A stretch of 64,000 nucleotides of DNA, taken from assembly GCF_039538365.1 (NCBI RefSeq), contig NZ_BAABCA010000005.1, positions 248,001 to 312,000 on the forward strand. The letters run 5' to 3'. Shown in pieces: positions 28,073-35,638 of the stretch (position 1 is its first letter; every line of letters starts with the position of its first letter). This DNA comes from Postechiella marina (GTDB lineage: Bacteria; Bacteroidota; Bacteroidia; Flavobacteriales; Flavobacteriaceae). The position numbers and the translations under genes were made by a program. The notes below the pieces were generated by a model, which worked only from the letters and a program-made list of their open reading frames with translations, ran no database searches and was not told the DNA's origin.

Positions 28073-28660
28073 CTAAATAATACCATTTAAAAATGTATTA
28101 TACTGTTTTAATTCTAAAGGTACATCTGCATTTTTTTCTATGTCGTGAAAATGATGTGTTGCCAATAACTCTAAGCCTGTAAATGTGTTCATTTTATGAA
28201 AACCAAACATAACACCATCGTCTACACTTTTTTGATCGAAAAACTCACCTTCGATGGTAAATGCAGTTTTTGGAGCATTCCAACTTGTTGTTAATATATA
28301 TTTTTTGCCATGCATTAAACCTCCTGTACCATAGTTTATTTCGGGGTTTAATCTACTTCTTCCATCATTTTTATACAGTCCATTTTCGTGGCCTTGAGTA
28401 AAAACAACATCTATATATTTTTTAAAACCAAAAGGTAATTGAAACCACCAAATTGGAGTGTGATATATAATTAAATCTGCCCATTTAAATTTCTCGACTT
28501 CTTCTTTAGGGTCGTATTCTTCTCCTACTTGCGTCGATTTAACCAAAAAACCTTCTACCCCTTCAAAATAAGCTATTGAGGTATTAAAAAGTGTTTGGTT
28601 AAACTTACCTCCAGAATGTGCAAAAGGATGTCCGCCATTAATTATAAATATATTTTTCAT
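28073..28660 (-). CDS. mdaB: NAD(P)H-dependent oxidoreductase, MdaB-like
   Basis: Flavodoxin-fold quinone reductase of 195 residues. Near-identical layout to E. coli MdaB: IINGGHPFAHSGG near the start, WADLIIYHTPIWWFQLPFGFKKYIDVVFTQGH in the middle, then DGRSR, YGTGGLMHGKKY and TSWNAPKTAFT. It reduces quinones by two electrons using an FAD cofactor, which protects against redox-cycling compounds. It is divergent from a LysR regulator across 92 bases with shared operator-like dyads, so control by that regulator is likely. Confidence 0.9.
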   Translation of the reverse strand: MKNIFIINGGHPFAHSGGKFNQTLFNTSIAYFEGVEGFLVKSTQVGEEYDPKEEVEKFKWADLIIYHTPIWWFQLPFGFKKYIDVVFTQGHENGLYKNDGRSRLNPEINYGTGGLMHGKKYILTTSWNAPKTAFTIEGEFFDQKSVDDGVMFGFHKMNTFTGLELLATHHFHDIEKNADVPLELKQYNTFLNGII

Positions 28661-28682
28661 ATTAAGTATTATAAATTTTATA

Positions 28683-28690
28683 CAAAAGTA
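28683..28690 (-). promoter_or_regulatory. Promoter -7 element TACTTTTG of mdaB
   Basis: Exact TAnnTTTG on the minus strand, 22 bases before the mdaB ATG at 28660. Confidence 0.6.
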
Positions 28691-28726
28691 ATTGCGATTT
28701 ATGTATTATAAAAATAATACAAACAA

Positions 28727-28734
28727 TACCTTTG
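28727..28734 (+). promoter_or_regulatory. Promoter -7 element TACCTTTG of the LysR gene
   Basis: Exact TAnnTTTG 18 bases before the ATG at 28753. The third dyad begins at its last base, so binding there would block transcription, as in autorepression. Confidence 0.6.
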
Positions 28735-28752
28735 TATTAAAATTTTAATAGC

Positions 28753-29667
28753 ATGATTAATTTAGAATGGTATAGAACGTTTAAAGCTATTTACGAAAAT
28801 GGTACTTTAACAAAAGCATCGGTTGCGCTGTATGCCTCGCAACCAGGCGTAAGTGTTCATTTAAATGCCCTAGAAGCTTATGTTGGAAAAAAATTATTTG
28901 AGCGTACTTCTAGAAAAATGATACCTACAGAAGATGGTAAATTTTTATACGAATACATTATTGAGGCTATAAAAACGCTAGAAATAGCAGAACAGCATTT
29001 TAAAAAAACAACGCAAGAAAAAAATCCATCGTTGCATATTGGTATGTGTTCTGAAATGTTTCAGCATGTTATTGAGCCTGAAATACCTAAATTAAATTTC
29101 GATTTAGTAGCCAAGTTTGGATCGCATTCTGATTTAATTAAAGATTTAAACAACGGTATTCTAGATTTAGTTATAACACCTAGACAGCATATAGAGAAAA
29201 AATCGCTTGTAGAATACACTGCTTTTTCTGAAGAACGCATTATTTTAATTGCTGGCATTAATACAGATACCTCAAAAATTAACACCTATTTACAAGCAAA
29301 AAACTGGAAAGTTTTAGAAACAGAATTTCAATTAAACACATGGTATAGCGCATCCAACGATATGGAACATTTTAGACGGTTTTGGTTCGAAAATTTTAAT
29401 AAACGCCCTGCTTTTAAGCCAAATTATATTTTACCAAATATAAGCTCTATAATTAGGTGTTTAAGTAATGACAAAGGACTTGCCTTGGTTCCCGATTTTT
29501 TATGTGAGGATATTATAGCTAAAAAAGAAGTTAAACTGATTTGGGAAGGAAGAGTTAAAACAAGTAACACCTTGTATTTTGCTTCTAGAACCGACTTAAA
29601 ATATAAAAAGGAGTTAAACATACTTAAAACCATTTTTAAAACAAAAATGAAAAAACACACACTTTAG
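28753..29667 (+). CDS. LysR-family transcriptional regulator
   Basis: Regulator of 304 residues. N-terminal winged HTH (about 1-60: WYRTFKAIYENGTLTKASVALYASQPGVSVHLNALE) and a substrate-binding domain from about 90 onward. The layout with mdaB (divergent, shared dyads) is the classic LysR arrangement: it probably controls both genes in response to an electrophile or quinone. The effector is not known. Confidence 0.93.
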   Translation: MINLEWYRTFKAIYENGTLTKASVALYASQPGVSVHLNALEAYVGKKLFERTSRKMIPTEDGKFLYEYIIEAIKTLEIAEQHFKKTTQEKNPSLHIGMCSEMFQHVIEPEIPKLNFDLVAKFGSHSDLIKDLNNGILDLVITPRQHIEKKSLVEYTAFSEERIILIAGINTDTSKINTYLQAKNWKVLETEFQLNTWYSASNDMEHFRRFWFENFNKRPAFKPNYILPNISSIIRCLSNDKGLALVPDFLCEDIIAKKEVKLIWEGRVKTSNTLYFASRTDLKYKKELNILKTIFKTKMKKHTL

Positions 29668-29685
29668 CCTGCTTAAAGTGTTTTC
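29659..29685 (+). terminator. Terminator overlapping the LysR gene stop
   Basis: ACACTTTA (29659-29666) and TAAAGTGT (29674-29681) form an 8-bp stem with a 7-base loop, followed by TTTTCTG. The left arm overlaps the stop codon at 29665-29667. Confidence 0.65.
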
Positions 29686-30082
29686 TGCTTACAACTTATT
29701 TACTTTTTATTTACAAAAAAAAGGCACTCGTTGTAATACATTTTATGCGGTTACCACAGAAAAGAAAATCGTTAAAAATTATTAATAGGGAGCTATAGCT
29801 TTTACAGGAAGACGAAAGCGGGTGGCTAAGCAATAAATTCTAATAAATGGATTAGAAACGATATTATGGATATGATGACTATTTCGTATTACGATGATAA
29901 TTTTAACCCTAATACCAACAACTCTAGAATAAATACTACTTAGTTTTTATTATAATAGATAAAGTAGTTTTTTTTTGAAGAATACACCTATAAACGTGTA
30001 AGATATTTAGATGGCAGGAAAATTGAGAACTTATTGTTTTCATAGCTGATTATTAACCTCTATAATTAAAATAGGTAAAATC
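29686..30082. other. Gene-free stretch with possible gene remnant
   Basis: About 400 bases without a credible gene. A short open stretch ending at 29943 (readable as WIRNDIMDMMTISYYDDNF, then NPNTNNSR and a stop) has codon-like composition but no start context, and may be the tail of a decayed gene. GTTGTAATACATTTTA at 29730-29745 matches GTTGTAACACATTAAA at 32912-32927 in 13 of 16 positions. This marks the left side of the accessory island. Confidence 0.4.
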
Positions 30083-30112
30083 TTGCTTTCTCTGTCAATT
30101 ATAGTATTTTCG
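30083..30112 (+). promoter_or_regulatory. Putative promoter of the zincin lipoprotein operon
   Basis: TTG at 30083-30085, 19-base spacer, TATTTTCG at 30105-30112: near-consensus TTTG/TAnnTTTG with one change. It lies outside (left of) the inverted repeat at 30158. Confidence 0.4.
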
Positions 30113-30157
30113 TACAGATTAAAACTTTAGTACTTATTACTGTTGTGGTTATACTGT

Positions 30158-30172
30158 TGTTGTAGGCAATAT
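30158..30172 (+). repeat. Left inverted repeat of cassette
   Basis: TGTTGTAGGCAATAT. The right copy at 32494-32508 is its reverse complement with one mismatch (ATACTGCCTACAACA). The pair brackets the two-gene zincin lipoprotein operon. Confidence 0.6.
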
Positions 30173-30217
30173 GCTAACACATTGAAAATTAATCATTAAC
30201 TTTAAACAACGGAACGC

Positions 30218-32005
30218 ATGAAAAACAAACTGAAAAACTTACTCAAATTTGGATTGACATTATTAGCAATAGGACTTTTACTGACCAACTGCGAAAAGGA
30301 AAATACCTTAGAAGAGCCCTTACAGGTTGAAAACCAAGAACCGACATTTACCCTTAAGTATTATTCAAAAGAAAATATTGAGAAAAATTCTAAGCTCGTT
30401 TCAAAGCTAAAAGAATTTAAAGACAATCTCTCAGAAAACAAATCCGCTAAATACTCTGGTAAAAGCATCCATAACAAAGAATACGACTTCACGGTATATA
30501 CCGATTCTGCAACCTATATTGAATATGGCGATTACCATTCCTATACCTTCCCATTGGTTCAGGGTGCAGACGAAAAGATGACCAATGTACTTTTTGAACT
30601 AAATGACCAAGGTGAATACGATGCCTATTTAGTAAAGTACGATTACTCAGCTAACGAGTATAAAACCAAAGATTTAACTTCTTTGTCATTGAAAACCTCC
30701 ATAAAACCCATCGACCTGGCTTTCAATTCACTATTTGCAAGAACAATGTCCTACTATCGCTGTATATACACTTATGAATGGCGAATAATTGATTCCAGAA
30801 TGAGAGATGCGGAAAGTAACACCTTTGAAGACGTATATGGCTATGTTCTAGATTCAAGAGAATGCGAAACTGTTTATTATGATAACGGTGACACAAAAAC
30901 CTACAACAGTTCAGATGGTACTGCCACAGTAACTATTGGCGGTACAACTTATGGAGGTACAGGTGGCTCGAAAACCTCACCAACACCATCGCCATTCGAT
31001 GCCGAAGAGCTCATGCAGATAAATATCGTAAAAAGTGAACTTAACTTAAAACCGCTTTTGTACGATAGCTGGATTAACAGTCATGCATCGACTGTTTTTG
31101 AAATCTATTATTTTGGAGTGGCAAATATGTGGTCTGATGAAGCTAAAGTGTTTACCAAAAGTGCTATTGACTATATGATGTTAGATAAAAAAGTAGATTT
31201 AGAGGAAAGTTTTGCATCCCCTTTTAATGTAGATTTAGAACTTGTTAAACCTTCGGAAACAAGCCCAGAACATGAAAAGACACTATTTATATGCATTTAT
31301 AATAAACTTTTAAAAAGCCCACAATTCAAAGAACTATTCAAGAATGTTTTTGAGGATAATGAAAGGCTACATGTAAAGTTTGAATTCGCAACAGATTTAG
31401 AACCTACAAAAGGAGCAAGCACTCAAGTAATATCTCATTTAGTATCAAATGGTAATGTGATAGGAATAAACCAAACCATAAAACTAAATAAAGATTGGTA
31501 TGGCGCTAGGTCCGACATTAAAATAGCTCAATCTATTTTGCACGAATGTATACACGCTTATCTAAATGTAAAACAATTGGAATGTAAAGAAACCATTACC
31601 TTAACACAAATAAATGCATGGAAACTTGATGATTTAATTAATCAAATATATTCAGAAAATAAAAGCTGCATTTTTTCTAATGAACCTGCCAACCAAGACG
31701 ACCACCATTTTATGTTTAATAATTTAGTTCCTAATATGGCAAACATTATATCTCAATTAAAAAATGACTTGATTAGTGAACAGCACCAAACACAGGCGGA
31801 AGCAGATGCTTTTTATAATTCTGTTACAAATGCATCAGAGCCTTTTAATTGGAATGATTTCTTTAAATATTTAGCTATGGACGGTTTAAACGAAACAACC
31901 GTTTTCAAAAATAATATTAAAAACCATACTTTAGAATTCGATAAATATAACTTCTATTCTGGTACTAATGCGGAAGGCGTAACAAAAAATAATTGTAATG
32001 ATTAA
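30218..32005 (+). CDS. Lipoprotein with C-terminal zincin-like HExxH domain
   Basis: Protein of 595 residues with a lipoprotein signal ending LLTNC (lipid Cys about 26). Residues about 30-240 form an N-terminal module of unknown family. A Gly/Ser/Thr/Pro-rich linker (GGTTYGGTGGSKTSPTPSP, about 246-264) follows, then a C-terminal domain with the zinc motif H442-E-C-I-H446 and a likely third ligand in DDHHFMF (H496/H497). This linker-then-zincin plan resembles polymorphic toxins or secreted metallopeptidases. Codon use changes near the linker: the front half has more C-ending codons, the back half is more AT-rich. The next gene overlaps its end by 8 bases. Function is not established; HExxH is seen directly. 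Confidence 0.75.
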   Translation: MKNKLKNLLKFGLTLLAIGLLLTNCEKENTLEEPLQVENQEPTFTLKYYSKENIEKNSKLVSKLKEFKDNLSENKSAKYSGKSIHNKEYDFTVYTDSATYIEYGDYHSYTFPLVQGADEKMTNVLFELNDQGEYDAYLVKYDYSANEYKTKDLTSLSLKTSIKPIDLAFNSLFARTMSYYRCIYTYEWRIIDSRMRDAESNTFEDVYGYVLDSRECETVYYDNGDTKTYNSSDGTATVTIGGTTYGGTGGSKTSPTPSPFDAEELMQINIVKSELNLKPLLYDSWINSHASTVFEIYYFGVANMWSDEAKVFTKSAIDYMMLDKKVDLEESFASPFNVDLELVKPSETSPEHEKTLFICIYNKLLKSPQFKELFKNVFEDNERLHVKFEFATDLEPTKGASTQVISHLVSNGNVIGINQTIKLNKDWYGARSDIKIAQSILHECIHAYLNVKQLECKETITLTQINAWKLDDLINQIYSENKSCIFSNEPANQDDHHFMFNNLVPNMANIISQLKNDLISEQHQTQAEADAFYNSVTNASEPFNWNDFFKYLAMDGLNETTVFKNNIKNHTLEFDKYNFYSGTNAEGVTKNNCND

Positions 32006-32492
32006 AAAAGCTAAATACTTATTGGTATGCTTTATTTTTTTGGCTTGTACCCTAAATGGGCAAAATTATAAAACATTAAAAGGAAAAGATACGGTATATT
32101 TTTACTTTGACTATTCTAAACAATTAGAAAAAAGAATAATGTCTATAAACTCAGTTACTAAAGACACTAGCTATGTACATATATATAACGAAAATAATCC
32201 TAACAAAAGAATTCAAAGAAGTTTTTTACTTATTAAAAGTAGGTATGTGTCATTTGAAGATATGGATATTGACAAGCAAGCTGATATAAAAACAATTACA
32301 AGGCGTTTTTTAAGAAAAAATAAAGCGATTGTTATTTATCCAAAAGACCTAGAAGGAGATAAAATGAAGAAAGTTTTAGATAGCAGGAGTTTGAAAATTG
32401 TTGTTTATATAATTGATGTTGCAGAAAAGAAAAAAAGAAAATTTGTTGCACATGAAGTTCGTTTGAGTGACACACCGTTTATAGAAATATAA
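31998..32492 (+). CDS. Small exported protein coupled to zincin lipoprotein
   Basis: Protein of 164 residues with a signal peptide (MIKKAKYLLVCFIFLACT...NGQ; cleavage near 22, or lipidation at C17). The mature part is highly charged with Lys/Arg-rich helices and KKKRKFVAHEVRLSD near the end. Its ATG overlaps the last codons of the zincin gene (8 bases), so translation is coupled. I recognise no family. The arrangement fits a partner such as an immunity protein, inhibitor or chaperone for the upstream protein, which is inference from order and overlap only. Confidence 0.65.
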   Translation: MIKKAKYLLVCFIFLACTLNGQNYKTLKGKDTVYFYFDYSKQLEKRIMSINSVTKDTSYVHIYNENNPNKRIQRSFLLIKSRYVSFEDMDIDKQADIKTITRRFLRKNKAIVIYPKDLEGDKMKKVLDSRSLKIVVYIIDVAEKKKRKFVAHEVRLSDTPFIEI

Positions 32493-32493
32493 A

Positions 32494-32508
32494 ATACTGC
32501 CTACAACA
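32494..32508 (-). repeat. Right inverted repeat of cassette
   Basis: ATACTGCCTACAACA is the reverse complement of the left repeat at 30158-30172 with one mismatch; it begins two bases after the stop codon of the small exported protein. Confidence 0.6.
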
Positions 32509-32509
32509 C

Positions 32510-32619
32510 GGTATATAAAAAATAGCAGTTAAGGGCTAAATCATAAGTTTAGTCCTTTTCCGTTATCATTTTTCAAATCCGAAAACAGGCACCCATAAAT
32601 CTGCTACTTTTCATATACC
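32510..32619. repeat. Inverted-repeat element with internal hairpin
   Basis: Arms GGTATATAAAAAATAGCAG (32510-32528) and CTGCTACTTTTCATATACC (32601-32619) pair with two mismatches; an internal hairpin lies at 32533-32555. A degraded match to the left arm, with CAACA before it, occurs at 35291-35314. The layout resembles a mobile or recombination-site element, but no recombinase is nearby. Confidence 0.5.
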
Positions 32620-32937
32620 AACACGTTATACAGCAGGGATCGCTCAAAAAAATCAGTACGCAATTTTAGCGGAATAAAAACAAAACACGCCTCTACTCTA
32701 TAATTAAAAAAGAAAATTATAGAAGAAATAGTAAAACGCATATTAAAAAGTAATAAAAATCTTAAAAAAATAAAACCACTTTATAGTAATTTGTAAAAAA
32801 AATACTATTTTTAAGCTTTAATCCTAACGCTTGTAATTTGCTTTGCTTACTTCTCATTTTCTTGCGGAAAATCCTCGTTACGCAAACACTCAACTTTCCT
32901 TATACTTAAAGGTTGTAACACATTAAAAACAAGCAAC

Positions 32938-34113
32938 ATGAAAAGAGTATTTATTATTTTTTTAGTATCCCTAATTTATTCTCAATCTTATGCTCAAAAA
33001 CCAAGAGCAAGAGATTTAGGTATTCCTTTTATAGGTGAAACAGGAGAATTTAATGCAATTACAGATGTAAAAGGAGTTGAAGTAGGTTATAGCACTATAA
33101 TTTCTGGAGAAGGAGAAAATATTATTGGCAAAGGCCCTATAAGAACAGGAGTTACAGCTATATTTCCGAGAGGAAAGGCTAAAAAATTTAGTCCAGTTTA
33201 TGCAAATTGGTATAGTCTTAACGGAAATGGAGAAATGACGGGCACAACTTGGGTTACCGAATCTGGTTTTTTAGAAACGCCCATTATGATTACAAACACC
33301 AATAGTGTTGGTGTTGTTCGAGACGCTGTATTAAAATGGTATGTAGATACAGATTGGTATAATGGAGAAAACTGGTGGTATACCTATCCTGTAGTAGCAG
33401 AAACTTATGATGGTTTTCTAAATGACATATATGGTTTTCACGTCAAAGAAAAGCACGTATTAGAAGCTATAGAAAACACATCAAGTGGAAAGATTGCTGA
33501 AGGAAATGTTGGTGGAGGAACAGGAATGATGTGTTTGGGCTATAAAGGAGGAACAGGAACGTCTTCTAGAGTTTTTAAAATTAAGGATTCGGCATATACC
33601 GTTGGAGCAATTGTACAATCCAATTTCGGAGCCAAAAGAAACTTATCAATAGCCGGAGTTCCAATTGGGGCTGAATTAAAAGACACTTTAAACTATAAAT
33701 TTAATGCGCCACCAAAATCAAGAAGACAAGAAGGAGATGGATCAATTATAGTAATTATAGCAACAGATGTACCTCTTTTGCCTCTTCAATTAAAAAGAGT
33801 AGCTCAAAGAATTCCGTTAGGTGTTGGAATTGTTGGCGGACGAGGAAGTAATGGTTCTGGCGATATTTTTTTGGCATTCTCAACTGCTAATAAAAACGCT
33901 TTTAATCGAGATAAAACCACAACAGTTAAATCATTACCTAACGACCAGTTAATGCCTGTTTTTGAAGCAACTGTTCAAGCTGTAGAAGAAGCAATTATTA
34001 ATGCAATGGTAGCAGCAGAAACTATGGAAGGAATTAATGGAAACAAAGCCTATGCTTTACCTCACGATTTACTTATTAATACCTTAAAAAAATATAACCG
34101 TATAAAAGAATAA
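32938..34113 (+). CDS. P1-family peptidase (DmpA/BapA-like N-terminal nucleophile hydrolase)
   Basis: Self-cleaving aminopeptidase family of 391 residues with a signal peptide (about 1-19, ends SYAQ). The predicted autocleavage and nucleophile site is G268-S269 in EGDGSIIVIIATD, at the position equivalent to DmpA Ser250; a GSNGSGDIFLAF motif (about 303-314) follows. Members cleave N-terminal residues, beta-peptides or D-amino acid amides. The signal peptide predicts a periplasmic location. It lies in the accessory island, 56 bases before an alpha/beta hydrolase on the same strand. Confidence 0.92.
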   Translation: MKRVFIIFLVSLIYSQSYAQKPRARDLGIPFIGETGEFNAITDVKGVEVGYSTIISGEGENIIGKGPIRTGVTAIFPRGKAKKFSPVYANWYSLNGNGEMTGTTWVTESGFLETPIMITNTNSVGVVRDAVLKWYVDTDWYNGENWWYTYPVVAETYDGFLNDIYGFHVKEKHVLEAIENTSSGKIAEGNVGGGTGMMCLGYKGGTGTSSRVFKIKDSAYTVGAIVQSNFGAKRNLSIAGVPIGAELKDTLNYKFNAPPKSRRQEGDGSIIVIIATDVPLLPLQLKRVAQRIPLGVGIVGGRGSNGSGDIFLAFSTANKNAFNRDKTTTVKSLPNDQLMPVFEATVQAVEEAIINAMVAAETMEGINGNKAYALPHDLLINTLKKYNRIKE

Positions 34114-34169
34114 CATAATACAACACCAGTTGTAATAATAAAAGAACCACAAAACCAATTAAAGAACAT

Positions 34170-35279
34170 ATGAAAATAATAAAGAAAATAGGAAAGTGGA
34201 TTTTGGTTTTACTAGGAGCAATTATTACATTTATTATAATTGTATTACTAATAATACGAATTAATAGTTCTGGAAACCAAGAACCATTTTTAGACAAAAA
34301 GGGTAATGTACTTGCAAATAGCATAGCTACACACGAGAATATAACCTTAAATGGAGTGCCACAAAGAATTACCATTAGAGGAAAAGACAAAACCAATCCT
34401 GTGTTACTAATAGTTCACGGAGGACCAGGCGCACCAATTTTGCCTGTAGTTTACAAACTCTCAGGAATTGATTTAGAAGATATATTTACAGTATGTTATT
34501 GGGAACAAAGAGGCTCTGGACTAGCTTATAATGACAGTATACCAAATTCGTCTATTACCTTAAACCATATAGTAGATGATGGTTTAGAACTTTCGAATTA
34601 CTTAAAAAAGACTTTTAAAAAAGATAAAATTTACATCGAAGGTTTATCGTGGGGAACTGCGGTAGCAGCTTATATGGTAAAAAAACAACCTGAATTATAC
34701 CACGCCTATATTGGTAGTGGCCTTATGGCGAATCTATCACTTTCAGAAGAGTTGTCTTACGAGTTTGCAATGTCAGAATCACAAAAACATAATGATACCG
34801 TTTCAATCAATCAATTAAAACAAATTGGAAGACCACCTTATGTTAAAAACTCAAAAAACTCAGTAAGTGAAGCCTTTAAAATAGAACGCCAAATTGTAAT
34901 GAAGTATGCGCCAATAAAACTAGAAACCGACTTTAACTTTATTAAAAGTATGTTTTTAGATAATGGGTTGACGTTTAAAGAAAAATTTACTGATATGATA
35001 AATAGTCCAGAATCCTACTACCCTGCAGCTAAAATTTTAGAATCTACTGCTATCAGCATAAATTTAATGCGTGATGTACCAGAATTGAAAGTGCCCGTTT
35101 ATATATTACAAGGAGACAATGACCATTTTACCGAAACACCTGTAGCAAAGATGTATTTTGATTCTATTATTGCACCATCTAAAAAATGGTTTTTATTTGA
35201 AAATGGAACGCACGGTGTACAGGTAGAATATCCAGAAAAATATCGCTCAATATATATCAATGAAATACTAAAAAAATAA
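34170..35279 (+). CDS. Membrane-anchored alpha/beta hydrolase
   Basis: Protein of 369 residues, with a transmembrane anchor at about 10-30 and a hydrolase domain resembling proline iminopeptidases: oxyanion motif H83-G-G-P-G87, nucleophile elbow G158-L-S160-W-G, a late acidic residue in QGDNDHFTE, and catalytic His H348 (NGTHGVQ). Peptidase or esterase activity is plausible. It follows the P1 peptidase and is probably co-transcribed; the 56-base spacer contains TACAAC-ACCA-GTTGTA, a perfect dyad. Confidence 0.85.
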   Translation: MKIIKKIGKWILVLLGAIITFIIIVLLIIRINSSGNQEPFLDKKGNVLANSIATHENITLNGVPQRITIRGKDKTNPVLLIVHGGPGAPILPVVYKLSGIDLEDIFTVCYWEQRGSGLAYNDSIPNSSITLNHIVDDGLELSNYLKKTFKKDKIYIEGLSWGTAVAAYMVKKQPELYHAYIGSGLMANLSLSEELSYEFAMSESQKHNDTVSINQLKQIGRPPYVKNSKNSVSEAFKIERQIVMKYAPIKLETDFNFIKSMFLDNGLTFKEKFTDMINSPESYYPAAKILESTAISINLMRDVPELKVPVYILQGDNDHFTETPVAKMYFDSIIAPSKKWFLFENGTHGVQVEYPEKYRSIYINEILKK

Positions 35280-35363
35280 CAACTAAATGCAACAATGTAT
35301 TTAAAAATAGCGAAAAACATTACTAACACTAAGATCTGGACATTTAGTAGGTTAACGTTTTTT

Positions 35364-35371
35364 TAGATTTG
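35364..35371 (+). promoter_or_regulatory. Promoter-like -7 element TAGATTTG
   Basis: Exact TAnnTTTG match 41 bases before the short ORF at 35413; it may instead drive the FAH-family gene at 35639. Confidence 0.4.
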
Positions 35372-35412
35372 ACTTTTGTAAAAAAGATAAATTTAAATAT
35401 ACCAAAATAGAC

Positions 35413-35505
35413 ATGCAAAAATTAAATAAAACACTTACTATTTTTTTTGCATTAGGGATTGCAATGGTTAGCTTTTGGCGAGCTGCAGCTTCGAGCCAAA
35501 ACTAG
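35413..35505 (+). CDS. Short ORF, signal-peptide-like, probably a truncated gene
   Basis: Thirty codons: MQKLNKTLTIFFALGIAMVS then FWRAAASSQN and stop. The first 21 residues look like a signal peptide; the end lies inside a GC-rich hairpin (TTTTGGC, palindrome AGCTGCAGCT, GCCAAAA). This suggests a secreted-protein gene whose body was replaced by a repeat element. A real small peptide is possible but less likely. Confidence 0.3.
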   Translation: MQKLNKTLTIFFALGIAMVSFWRAAASSQN

Positions 35506-35511
35506 TAATGT

Positions 35512-35540
35512 AAAGCCCGACCCTTTTCGGGTAATGCCCA
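35512..35540 (+). repeat. Dispersed element, copy 1 (AAAGCCCGACCCTT...)
   Basis: AAAGCCCGACCCTT followed by a GGGTAATGCCC end. The reverse strand of 47044-47069 reads AAAGCCTGACCCTT with a GGTTGCGCCC end: same order and spacing within three bases. It contains CCCGA/TCGGG pairing. Confidence 0.5.
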
Positions 35541-35638
35541 AATATTATTACTAAAAACATCTCTAAAAAGCACTTTATTCATTACTTTTAGCATCTAAAA
35601 TTAGTCACTAAACAACAAATTAAAACACAAACAATATT

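Larger units (their letters stand above)
28666..28751. promoter_or_regulatory. Three 7-4-7 dyads between mdaB and its LysR regulator
   Basis: Three boxes with the same half-site: GTATTAT-AAAT-TTTATAC (28666-28683), GTATTAT-AAAA-ATAATAC (28703-28720, perfect dyad) and GTATTAA-AATT-TTAATAG (28734-28751, abutting the LysR start). Start-to-start spacings are 37 and 31 bases, close to half-integer and integer helical turns. The middle box overlaps the -33 position of both divergent promoters. Confidence 0.6.
32493..32937. other. Structured intergenic junction between cassettes
   Basis: 445 bases without a gene. From left: the right inverted repeat (32494-32508); a pair of 19-base arms at 32510-32528 and 32601-32619 with 17 matches as an inverted repeat; between them a hairpin GG-g-CTAAA / TTTAG-t-CC (32533-32555). 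Further right, TTGCG/CGCAA around 32870-32885 and GTTGTAACACATTAAA at 32912-32927. The base composition is mixed compared with flanking AT-rich spacers. Confidence 0.5.
35280..35638. other. Intergenic region with short ORF and GC-rich hairpins
   Basis: 359 bases. It contains a degraded copy of the 32510 arm (35291-35314), a promoter-like element, a 30-codon ORF (35413-35505), a GC-rich hairpin at its end (35473-35501), and a sequence shared in inverted form with 47044-47069 (35512-35540). This marks the right side of the accessory island. Confidence 0.45.

Noticed and set aside
32494..32640. Integron attC site
   Set aside because: The inverted arms and size fit loosely, but the canonical RYYYAAC/GTTRRRY core pair was not found and no integron integrase is in the window.
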